Below the pieces are notes generated by a model that had not been told where the DNA came from, did not search any database, and saw nothing but the letters and a program-made list of their open reading frames with translations. DNA of 25,503 nt from Atkinsonella hypoxylon (Eukaryota; Ascomycota; Sordariomycetes; Hypocreales; Clavicipitaceae), in assembly GCA_000729835.1 (NCBI GenBank), contig JFHB01000315.1:1-25503 (forward strand), in the 5' to 3' direction. Of the stretch, positions 1 through 7,839 are shown piece after piece (within the stretch, counting starts at the first letter, position 1; every line of letters starts with the position of its first letter). A program made the translations under genes and the position numbers.

Positions 1-809
1 AAGGAATAATAAAAAGAAGTATACTTAGTGTTAATCTTAAAATTTTAACTTTATTAAATATATTTATACTAACTATTAGAAACTTACTAAATATAAGAAA
101 TAATAGAAATAGAAATCTAATAATATAGTAAACTAAGTAAAAAACAATAATAAATCTAATTCTACTAAATCTAAAGATACTATTATATTTATAACTTTAA
201 TAGATATTAATATCTCTACTTTTACTACTTTACTTAATATTAATAGAATTTAATCTTAGATCTTTAATTTAAAAGCCTTTAAATATATATTAGGTTATTT
301 TAATAATTTTATATAACTTTAACCTTATTCTAGAATTATTACTATTACTAGTAGTACTTAACTCTCTATTAATAGTATTAGTACTGTAGAAATTTTAACA
401 AAAATACCTAATAGTTCTATAAAATAACAATAATTATATAATGTTTTATATAGCTATTAACTAGGAAATATAAGATTATTTAGTTAAATAGTAATCTATT
501 ATAAATACTATATAAAAGCTACTAAGAACAATATCTATATTACAAACAATAAATACAATATAATACTTTAGGCTAAATGTCTTAAGAACAATACATTTAT
601 AATATAAACAGCAGAAGATTTAAATTTAAATATAAAATTAAATTAATATACTGCTTACTTTATTAACTATATAGACTTCTATTAAGCGTTTACTTATATA
701 AATATCACTAAATCTACAGCAATAAGGCTGTATTTTAATAGTAACAAAATTCTAAACAAACTAGATAATTTTTAATGTAAAATATATATTCTAGCGAAAT
801 CTATATATT
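1..809 (+). pseudogene. Ty1/copia pol remnant, segment 1 (Gag/pre-integrase region)
   Basis: This is the oldest layer of the window, the upstream part of a copia polyprotein that later insertions broke up. One + frame can be followed from about position 150 to 809, and the stops in it are TAA or TAG, as expected from RIP of Gln and Trp codons. The last 100 codons resemble the pre-integrase zinc region. A Cys codon remains at 776-778, and the second Cys of a CxxC pair appears as TAT (Tyr) at 785-787, followed by ILAKS. The stretch before it is hydrophilic, rich in Ser, Thr and Asn, and not assignable to a domain. The frame runs into TRIM-1 and resumes at 1384 once the insertion and one ATATT are removed. 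It is dead. The assignment rests mainly on the integrase further along the same frame. Confidence 0.7.
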
Positions 810-990
810 TGTTATAGAGTGGCCCAATTGGGCTATAGCGGATGCCTGCGCACTCTATATAGGCGTTAGCCCAATCCTAGTGTAGCCCACTACTAATTGC
901 AACAAAAGGATATATATTGTATAAGTTATGTAACTCTTGTACAATTAGCATCTATATTACAAGACTAGGTTAAAGACCTAGTTCGTTATA
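810..990 (+). repeat. TRIM-1 left LTR (181 bp)
   Basis: Matches 1198-1378 without gaps. It contains the 12-bp palindrome GCCCAATTGGGC near its start and, near its end, an inverted repeat of about 9 bp around TAAA (GACTAGGT / ACCTAGT). Differences from the right LTR are C/T or G/A. This copy keeps the original bases at its outer (left) end, GTGGCCCAATTGGGC, and is RIP-mutated at its inner end. Confidence 0.88.
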
Positions 991-1197
991 TAGCTTCTCT
1001 ATTATATATAGTCTCTTTATTGTTAGCTAGAAGCTAGTTATAATACTATACACTCCCTAAGGATCTATTACCTTATTAGCCTAGGTTAAACCCTCTACTG
1101 CCTAATAGGACTTACTCTACCTATTCTGCCTACCTATTCTATTAAAAGCTATTTCTACACTAGTTTAAACCTATAACCTTAAGGTAACTTATATAAA

Positions 1198-1378
1198 TGT
1201 TATAGAGTAGCCTAATTAGGCTATAGTGGATGCCTGCGCACTCTATATAGGCGTTAGCCCAATCCTAGTGTGGCCTACTACCAATTGCGACAAAAGGATA
1301 CGTATTGTATAAGTCGTGTAACTCTTGTACAATTGGCATCTATATTACAAGACTAGGTTAAAGACCTAGTCCGTTACA
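1198..1378 (+). repeat. TRIM-1 right LTR (181 bp)
   Basis: Partner of 810-990. Its inner end is mutated (AGCCTAATTAGGC), while its outer end is well preserved and retains CpG and TpG in ATTGCGAC, TACGTATTG, AGTCGTGTA and GTCCGTTACA. It ends in canonical CA followed by the target duplication ATATT (1379-1383). Confidence 0.88.
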
Positions 1379-1383
1379 ATATT

Positions 1384-1527
1384 ATAAACTAAAGTTATTA
1401 TATTATTTAATAAACAAATTTAATCTAATTTATTTAGATCTATCTAGAAAGTTTTTAATTCTATCTTTATAAGGTTCTTAATACTTTCTAACGTTTATTA
1501 ATAACTATTGTTAATACTCTTAGGTAT
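1384..1527 (+). pseudogene. Ty1/copia integrase remnant, segment 2 (first catalytic Asp region)
   Basis: Continues the copia frame across TRIM-1: base 809 plus 1384-1385 make one codon. The conceptual reading contains LIYLDLS, with the Asp codon intact at 1437-1439. This fits the first Asp of the DDE triad in the copia HxDL(x)GPF block. It is followed by YFLTFINNY, in which the usual FIDDYSRY block has Asp changed to Asn by GAT to AAT. The frame then breaks exactly where element A inserted. The target duplication GGTAT (1523-1527) recurs at 24501-24505, and the frame resumes at 24506. The integrase would have joined element cDNA to chromosomal DNA in the nucleus; this copy is inactive. Confidence 0.82.
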
Positions 1528-1770
1528 TGTTACGGGATAATTATACAGACCCGCAGGTCACTAGTGCACGTAACCGCAATTATGTATAAGTAGTTAGAAG
1601 CAACACTTAGGTAGTTAGATTAAACAATTAACTATTATTTACTAGAATACTATTACTAGATGCTCCTTACAGCAACTCTTATAACTCCTCTTATAAATCT
1701 TTATATAACCTATTAAATTTAATAACCTATTATTACTTCTAATAAACCTATATTAAATCCTACTGTAATA
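1528..1770 (+). repeat. Element A 5' LTR (243 bp)
   Basis: Aligns without gaps to 24258-24500. The middle, about 1590-1675, is nearly identical in both. The first 70 bp keep CpG and CpA bases (CAGACCCGCAGG, GCACGTAACCGC) that the 3' copy has lost. The last 90 bp are heavily RIP-mutated, ending ACTGTAATA where the 3' copy has ACCGTAACA. No convincing primer-binding site is readable in AGTAGTAGTAATTAC directly after it, because any TGG there would have become TAG. Confidence 0.92.
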
Positions 1771-1833
1771 AGTAGTAGTAATTACTTCTAATTATTACTA
1801 ACTCTTCTTAAGCTTAAAAAGCTAAAATTATAA

Positions 1834-3960
1834 TATTTAAGATAGAGTAACTTTAGAAGAAGCTTAGTAGAAAGAACTATATTCTTTTTACTAATAAAGA
1901 ACTTAAAACTATACACTAATTCTATAAATTTTACTGCTAAAATCTAGATTTCTAGATTTAAAAAAGGGATTTTATACCTTAGAAGAAAAAAAGCCTACTA
2001 CTTTATCTTACTTACTATAAATTTATTAATAAATAGCTTAAATTATATAATTAACCTAAGCTAGTAGAACTACTTTCTTACTAAAATACTATTAACACTT
2101 CTATAGTATAGTAGGTATAAAGGTAGGTTAATAGAATTATTAATAAGGCTAAATTTACTAAACTCTTTATAGATTTATTAACAGTAATACTAAAAGAAAA
2201 AGCTAAGGCTAGATTATTTAGATCTAATAGCTTAAAAAACACTATCTATAAAGTTAGTACTAGTTTTATCTAGAATATTAAAGGAAAGTAAGTATAGAGA
2301 TCTAGATTTATACTACTTACTAAGGACCTAGATCTATTAAATATACCTTAAACTACTAGAAAGAACTTACTAATTAAAGAACTAGCTAAAATCTTACTAC
2401 TTTTATAGACTTACTAAAGGTTTTATACCCTTAAGCTAAAGTATAAAGTAAAGAAAGTAGTAAATCTACTTAAAAAAAAGAACTTTTTACTAAAATAGCT
2501 TATAGGTTTTTCTATAGAAATTAGTAGGTAAATTAGTAGAATTAAGGAAGAATTAATTAATAAAATTAGTAGATTATAGAAAGAATTAAATAATAAAATT
2601 ACTGCTTTTTAGGTAAAGTAACAATACTTAGCCTAAAAGATAGAGACTACACTTAAGCCTTAAAATAAATATAATAAATAATACTATACCTAATAAGGCT
2701 TTTAGCTTAAGGATTATAGATAAAGAGCTTTTAATTCTTACTTACCTCTAAAAGTTAACTAGAACTAAAAGTAAGGTTAAAAGCAGCCTTTAGGTAAAGG
2801 AAACTATATAATATAGAGATACTTTAAATACTTTAGTACTTTTCTAAAAGAATAAAAGCTACTATAATTTCTAAAGAATCTATTAAAGTAATACTATAAT
2901 AGTAAAGCTAAGAAGAGCTAAAATACTAAAAAAGACTAAAATTAAGTATTTAGTAACTTTAAATATTAATATATAAATTAATAAGCACTATACTATATTA
3001 AAAATAATAATCTCTAGCTAAATCTAGTAGATAAAAGGCTAAATCTATATTAAAAATAGAATAACTAAAGCAATATATAGTTCTAAACCTCTAAAGAATA
3101 AATAGATTCTATATAGAAAATTACTAATATTAGTTACTTTAAACCCTTTAACAATAGAAATATCTATAAGCTAATTTTATATAAAGAAAAATACACTATT
3201 TTCTATAATATAGAGCTATAGATTTAAGCTATTAAAGACTACTATAGCTATAGTGCAATTAACGCCTAAGAAGCTATTTACATTAAGCTTTAAACTCTCT
3301 TTAAAGGGAATACATTAATATAGTATAAGTAGTATCTAGATTACTATAAAAAAATAGCTATTTTTAGCAGTTTAAACTCTATTTACACTACTATCTATAA
3401 AGAATTTAGTATATAGATTTAAAATATAATAATATAGCTAGATTTAGCTAAGTTTATAGAGTAAAATATAATTAAAGAAAAATTATTTAGGGAATTTACC
3501 TCTAAAGTATTTTAATATATCTATATAAATAGTAAAACTATTAATCTTTAGCTCCTTTTAAGACTCTATTATAAGCTATACCTAGGATTATAATAGCTAT
3601 ACCTAATTCTAATAGTAAAAGACCTAAGATTTATATATATTACTATAGTAGATAATAAGGTTAAGGATCTATAAGAATGCCTTAAGGATCTAGGAAAATA
3701 ATAAAAGTTAGAAGACTATAAGGAAGATATTAATGCTTACTATACTTAAAGTAAATCTAATAGTAAGAACTCTAAAAACAATAAAGTAGCCTAAAGTAAC
3801 TAAACTAACTAAAATAGAAGTAATAGTTAATTTTAGTTCTAACCTTTATTCTATAAAAATTACTAGAATAATTATACTTAATACCTACTATAAAACTAAG
3901 GGAATTAGCTACTAAAAGAGTAATAACTTTAGCCTTAGTAGAACTAGAATTTAGAGGCTA
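1834..3960 (+). pseudogene. Element A gag (RIP-destroyed)
   Basis: Gag would have formed the cytoplasmic particle that packages element RNA. The coding frame is followed by eye from about 1834, where ATA TTT AAG probably replaces a lost ATG, to about 3950. Its stops are TAA or TAG. The N-terminal third is rich in charged residues. Between about 3150 and 3640 there is an alpha-helical, capsid-like stretch containing YKLILYKEKYTIF and, later, EFTSKVFQYIYIN. A hydrophilic Ser/Asn-rich tail follows at about 3700-3830. The order (after the 5' LTR, before the protease) fits gag. No zinc knuckle could be confirmed near 3840-3900. The 320 bp from 3961 to 4280 hold no recognisable domain and are treated as the gag-protease junction. 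Confidence 0.6.
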
Positions 3961-4280
3961 ACTAGAATTATTAGCTAAAGCTATAGTATTTTTAGTAGCT
4001 TTAACGTTTTTAATAATAAAGCTTACTATAGAATAATAAAGAATATACCTATATAATAATGTTTAAAGATAAATTTAACTAAAAAGACTATAAAAAGTAC
4101 CTTAAAAGCTATAAATACTAGCTAATAGAAGAAGAAGAAATAGTTAATACTAAGGAACTACTAACTAGCTTAAAATCTAACTTTATTAAAACCTATTTTA
4201 CTAAAAGTAAAGAAAAGTAAAAGAAAAAGGTTTAAATAGAGGTAAACTAAAAGAATTTATAAAGAATCTAAATAGAGTAA

Positions 4281-4745
4281 GTAGTTAAAGTAGTTATAAG
4301 GCTATAGCTTATTAAATCTAGTATTCTAAAGTTAAATTTCTTCCTAAAGATTTCTATTTAATTCTATAATAAAGAACTATTATATTAGATCTACCTAAAT
4401 ACTAAAACCTCTTTAGTGCTAGTTAATAAAGTATAGTTAACTTAGTTTAGTTAAAATGTAAAATAGGCAAAAATAGAGCTAAAACTAGTTACTAGAGTGC
4501 AATTGTCCTTCTATATCTCTAAGACAGCTACATTTAACTTCTACATCTCTAGATCTATATGTAGTGTGCCTATAACTAGCTATTTTATAGTTATAGCTAA
4601 CGTAATAAGTAACCTAGGACTAAAGCTCCTTCTAGGTTTAACCTTCCTCTATAATTATAGTGTTAAAATCGATTTTATCCGCCTTAGGGCTACTATTAGT
4701 ATTGAAAATAATAGGGATTACAGGACTAGTTATCTAAGAGGGTAG
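4281..4745 (+). pseudogene. Element A retropepsin-like protease
   Basis: An aspartic protease domain that would have cut the Gag-Pol polyprotein. The active-site triplet, normally D-T/S-G, appears at 4398-4406 as N-T-K followed by TSLVLVNK; RIP-type changes explain both substitutions. The second half, 4497-4745, is open without stops and contains LGLKLLLGLTFLYNYSVKIDF. This matches the flap-to-C-terminal block of gypsy proteases (hydrophobic-LG-hydrophobic-x-W/F-L, then a conserved I-D). The first stop, TAG at 4743-4745, and the next TAG are RIP-type, and the same frame continues into the linker. Base composition changes here: CpG and TpG reappear from about 4490 onward, marking the start of a lightly mutated island. 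Confidence 0.65.
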
Positions 4746-5622
4746 TAGTCTCTTAGATTTAGCACCTGTAATTGCTCCTAGCAATTATCACGTAGTGGAA
4801 GCAGCAGCGGCCTAAATCAAGCTGTAGTGTATAGTACTAGATCACGTAGGGGCAATAGATAACTGTAATAGTAGTATCTTTATATTGAGAGCGCTGTAAC
4901 AAACTTGGTGAGGGTAGGATCTTAAATCTTTCTAGTCCCTTATAGACCCTCTGACTATATTAGCGGGCTGTAGTCGCTAGAAGGGGCTTATAGGCTACTT
5001 TATAATTTCCGCAAAAAGATTTACTATATAAAAACAAAAAAATCGACTCACAGCTATACAAACGAGACACCTACGTGTACAATTTAACAAATTCCACTAA
5101 TAACAAGCAACCCTTATAAGCAACTCTATCCAACAATTATACTATTAGATAGCCCTAATTCTTAGCTTTCGAATGGTATACTTCTTGAATTTCTACTATT
5201 GCTAGTTGTGGAGAAAATCGCTGTTAAAGTTGACTATAGGTTAGGCAACTTTGCCTTAGTTGATTCTAGATGTTTCGCATCTAGTAACAGCGATATCTCT
5301 ACCAAAAATCAACGTAACAAGACCTAGTTAGGGTCACGTGATAGAGCAACTAACAGGCAACTAGTAAGCATAAAAATAGGCTATACAGGGTAGCTTATTT
5401 TTAACAATTAGGTCTGTTCATAATATAGTTGTAGAAATAGGTATCTTCCGGCCGATTTTAAAGATTCTATATTAGAACGTAACGGCAGCATAAGCTATAA
5501 CGATTCCGCTAAAATCGTAGGAGTATATCCTAGTTAAATAGAAGGAGGTACTAGCTAATAAAAAGGCTACTGCCTACTATATATACTTAAAATCCAACCT
5601 TATTCTAGATACATTGCTTAGC
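4746..5622 (+). pseudogene. Element A protease-RT linker, lightly mutated open frame of unknown function
   Basis: The protease frame continues for 290 codons to the TRIM-2 insertion, interrupted by roughly twenty TAG/TAA codons and no TGA. The region keeps many CpG, CpA and TpG dinucleotides, unlike gag upstream. Conceptual residues include a basic Ser/Arg/Gly-rich stretch at about 4790-4860 and a hydrophobic segment LLEFLLLLVVEKI at about 5184-5222. No domain is recognised. With the part after TRIM-2, the distance from protease to the RT core exceeds 1.3 kb, longer than is usual for chromoviruses. Either the element carries an extra domain, or this is a segment picked up before RIP. The sense frame is better supported than the others because it contains many Gxx codons and complete sense runs. 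Confidence 0.45.
5208..5302. other. Near-perfect inverted repeat with two internal hairpins
   Basis: Outer arms GTGGAGA (5208-5214) and TCTCTAC (5296-5302) pair with one G:T. They are followed by a perfect 10-bp stem, ATCGCTGTTA (5217-5226) with TAACAGCGAT (5285-5294). Inside lie AGGCAA-CT-TTGCCT and CTAGATG-TTTCG-CATCTAG, or alternatively AGTTG/CAACT for the first hairpin. The whole could fold as a three-way junction in RNA or as a cruciform in DNA. It sits inside the readable linker frame of element A. It does not fit a tRNA cloverleaf. Function unknown. Confidence 0.5.
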
Positions 5623-5803
5623 TGTAACGGACTAGGTCTTTGACCTAGTCTTGTAATATAGATGCTAATTGTACAAGAGTCACACGACTTATACAATACG
5701 TATCCTTTTGTCGCAATTAGTAGTAGGCTACACTAGGATTGAGCTAACGCCTATATAGAGTGCGCAGGCATCTGCTATAGCCTAATTAGGCTACTCTATA
5801 ACA
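5623..5803 (-). repeat. TRIM-2 LTR, left copy (181 bp)
   Basis: Starts TGTAACGG on the + strand and ends ACTCTATAACA. It contains the hairpin GACTAGGTC-TTT-GACCTAGTC (9-bp perfect stem) at its outer end, where original bases are preserved (TGTAACGGAC, GTCACACGAC, AATACGTATCC). Its inner end is mutated (TAGCCTAATTAGGC). Confidence 0.9.
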
Positions 5804-6010
5804 TTTATATAAGTTACCTTAAGGTTATAGGTTTAAACTAGCGCAAGAACAGCTTTTAATAGAATAGATAGGCAGAATAAGTAGAGTAGGTCCTATTAGG
5901 TAGTAGGGGGTTTAACCTAGGCTAATAAGGCAATAGATCCTTAGGGGGTGTATAGTATTACAACTAGCTTCTAGCTAATAATAAAGAGACTATATATAAC
6001 AGAGGAGCTA

Positions 6011-6191
6011 TATAACAGACTAGGTCTTTAACCTAGTCTTATAATATAGATGCTAATTGTATAAGAGTTACATAACTTATACAATATATATCCTTTTGTT
6101 GCAATTAGTAGTAGGCTACACTAGGATTGGGCTAACGCCTATATAGAGTACGCAGGCATCCGCTATAGCCCAATTGGGCCACTCTATAACA
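6011..6191 (-). repeat. TRIM-2 LTR, right copy (181 bp)
   Basis: Partner of 5623-5803. The inner end is mutated (TATAACAGAC, GTTACATAAC, AATATATATCC). The outer end is preserved, with CATCCGCTATAGC and the intact palindrome GCCCAATTGGGC, and closes with ATAACA before the duplication TTAGC. Confidence 0.9.
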
Positions 6192-6196
6192 TTAGC

Positions 6197-7347
6197 ACAA
6201 CTAACTAGGAATAAATAGTAGCCTACAACTATTTAAATAAATTTATTATAATCTAGAAAAATTAGAAGGTTGCTTGTCTTTAGCATAATAAAGGGCTTAA
6301 GGCTAACTACGTAATTGCAAACCCGTTTAATTTATATATATATTTTTCTAAGGATATTGCACCTAATAATAGTCTGTTGCCTACAGAAGATTATAAGATA
6401 TAGAAAGAAGGTAATAGTAGCGGATTTAACCCTAAGAAAGTTAATAACAGTATCTCTATATATAGAATCTCTTGTCCTAAGGATGTACTATATATCTGCA
6501 ATAAATATAAGGTTAAGGTAGGAAACTTAAACCTAAATATTGCAGCTAAACTTATTAACTTAACGGATAAATACAACATTTATTGTAATAGAGGTATTGT
6601 TCCTATGCCTAAAGACTAGTATATAAGAGTGGATCTAGTAGATAGATAGTAGAAGTAGCTAAAACCTATCTAAATCTACCTACTAGGAGCTAAAGATAAA
6701 GCTAAACTAGATAAGGTTTACAACAAGCTATATTTAAGTAGAAAGATATTGTATTTAGATAACTTAGCAGCTATAGCCTGCCTAGCCTTTATAGTGTAGA
6801 TTAAAACCCTAACGGAAAGGAAAGAATAAGTTGTAGTTAATATAAAGCTGCTTAACAGTGTAGTAATACTAGATATATACCCCCTACTGGATCAATTAAA
6901 CATTATAGCAGATATATGTAGTAAGAAGATGTTTTTGCTCTTTAATGCGTTAGGGTTTTTCTACTAGCTTTCTATAAGATAAGAGCACCGATCTTGTATA
7001 GTAGTAATATCGAAACGAGGATTAGAAGCATTAAATGTAGCGCTTATAGGCTTTAAGAACGCACTAGCTTTCGCTTAACAGTATATAGACTAATTATTTT
7101 GAAAGCATTAGTATTTCGTATAAATCTACATTAACAACATTATTGTATTCTCTAACTCTGCTGAAGACTACCTTATACACCTCAATATAGTCTTATTAAT
7201 CCTAGAGAAAAATAAGTTAATAATAGCTACAAAGAAGTTGTTTATAGGCTACCTAGCTATCTAGCTGTTAGGTTTTATTGTTAATAGCAATAGAATTACT
7301 AACACAAACAATAGGCTAAAAGCTTTTTAAAAACTTAAGTTTCCAGT
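6197..7347 (+). pseudogene. Element A reverse transcriptase (with upstream linker), interrupted by element B
   Basis: RT of a Ty3/gypsy element, which copies element RNA into DNA. The frame with codon starts such as 7124 carries the domain from about 6640. It contains AIACLAFIV, then IYPLLDQ, VVISKRGLEALNVA and NALAFAQQYIDQL. The catalytic YxDD box appears at 7127-7138 as Y-I-N-N, both Asp mutated to Asn by GAT to AAT, followed by IIVFSN. KLFIGYLAIQLLGFIV marks the end of the palm region. About 80 codons upstream, such as VGNLNLNIAAKLINLTDKYNI, are readable but unassigned. The linker frame entering from TRIM-2 differs by one base from the RT frame, so an indel or frameshift near 6300 is implied. 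Mutation is light. The gene stops at the B insertion after KFP and resumes at 19084. Confidence 0.85.
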
Positions 7348-7828
7348 TTGTTGTCTTAAAACCAAACCCCTAAATGACCATACAGCCCACACTAAAGCAG
7401 GTAACAATATAGCGCACGTTAAGATCGAAGAGAATCGGCAGAGAGCGAGATATTTATTAGTGTATACTATTAAATAATAGCAGGTAAGAAGATTAAATAG
7501 TTAGAAAAGGCAGAAATAAAATATTAATTACAGCTTAGAAGATATATATACGCAAAAAGGAGCTAAATACACTAAAGAGTTAAGGAAAGTGTTACTAGCA
7601 GTAAAGTAATGTTTCTTAAGTATTAAGTGTTGTAAATTAAAGCAGGCTAAAAGATATTAATTAATTAAAAAGAGTAAAAGCTAAAAAGAGTTAGCAGAAG
7701 CTGCTTACGCACTTACTTAAACTATCTAGATGTTTAGGTAATGCGCACTCTTATAGAGAAAAATCTGTATATAGCATCCCTTATAAAGCTAATATAAGAG
7801 CGTAAAGGGGTAACCCTACTGCAATATA
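7348..7828 (-). repeat. Element B LTR, left copy (3' LTR of the element)
   Basis: Ungapped match to 18598-19078. The first 100 bp keep original bases (AAACCAAACCCC, ATGACCATACAGCCCACAC, ATCGGCAGAGAGCGAG), whereas the other copy reads TAAACCCC, ATAACTATATAGCTTACAC and ATTAGTAAAGAGTAAG. The inner end is mutated (CCCTACTGCAATATA). Confidence 0.92.
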
Positions 7829-7831
7829 ATA

Positions 7832-7839
7832 CCTCTCTA
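7832..7839 (-). other. Polypurine tract of element B
   Basis: On the - strand the sequence TAGAGAGGTAT lies immediately before the 3' LTR. A purine run at this spot primes plus-strand DNA synthesis in LTR retrotransposons. Purines survive RIP only outside the TpG context, so the present run may be shorter than the original. Confidence 0.45.

Larger units (their letters stand above)
810..1378 (+). mobile_element. TRIM-1, miniature LTR retroelement (569 bp)
   Basis: Two direct 181-bp LTRs (810-990 and 1198-1378) flank a 207-bp interior with no coding capacity. The right LTR starts TGTTATAG and ends CGTTACA; the left copy ends GTTATA, a RIP change of CA to TA. A perfect 5-bp target duplication ATATT lies at 805-809 and 1379-1383. 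This is the architecture of terminal-repeat retrotransposons in miniature (TRIM), which are mobilised in trans. The interior begins TAGCTTC right after the left LTR. The less mutated sister copy has TAGCTCC, which could be a RIP-altered TGGCTCC primer-binding site and sets the + orientation. No polypurine tract is visible before the right LTR. The insertion sits in the copia pol frame just after the CxxC region. The helper element is unknown; the LTR matches neither A nor B. Confidence 0.88.
5623..6191 (-). mobile_element. TRIM-2, miniature LTR retroelement (569 bp, inverted relative to TRIM-1)
   Basis: Same family and exactly the same dimensions as TRIM-1: LTRs 5623-5803 and 6011-6191 (181 bp each) around a 207-bp interior (5804-6010), in reverse orientation. 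The target duplication TTAGC is perfect (5618-5622 and 6192-6196). It is less mutated than TRIM-1 and so gives the better view of the family. On the - strand the interior starts TAGCTCCTCTG directly after the LTR; the ancestral form may be TGGCTCC, a possible tRNA-derived primer site. There is no open reading frame and no clear polypurine tract. It inserted in the protease-RT linker of element A. Two independent insertions with different target duplications show that the family was mobile. Confidence 0.9.

Noticed and set aside
3840..3900. CCHC zinc knuckle in element A gag
   Set aside because: Tyr residues could stand for mutated Cys/His, but the spacing is one residue short and the last Cys is not where it should be.
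5217..5294. Possible tRNA or tRNA-like gene (7-bp acceptor-like stem, D-arm-like stem)
   Set aside because: No anticodon stem can be formed and the T-loop is nine bases without the standard TTCRA. A three-way junction fits better.
6315..6521. 68-codon open frame on the + strand
   Set aside because: It is in a different frame from the RT reading that is continuous through 6400-7347; its start is also not supported.
6391..6579. 62-codon open frame on the - strand
   Set aside because: Antisense to the element A RT region, with no recognisable product.
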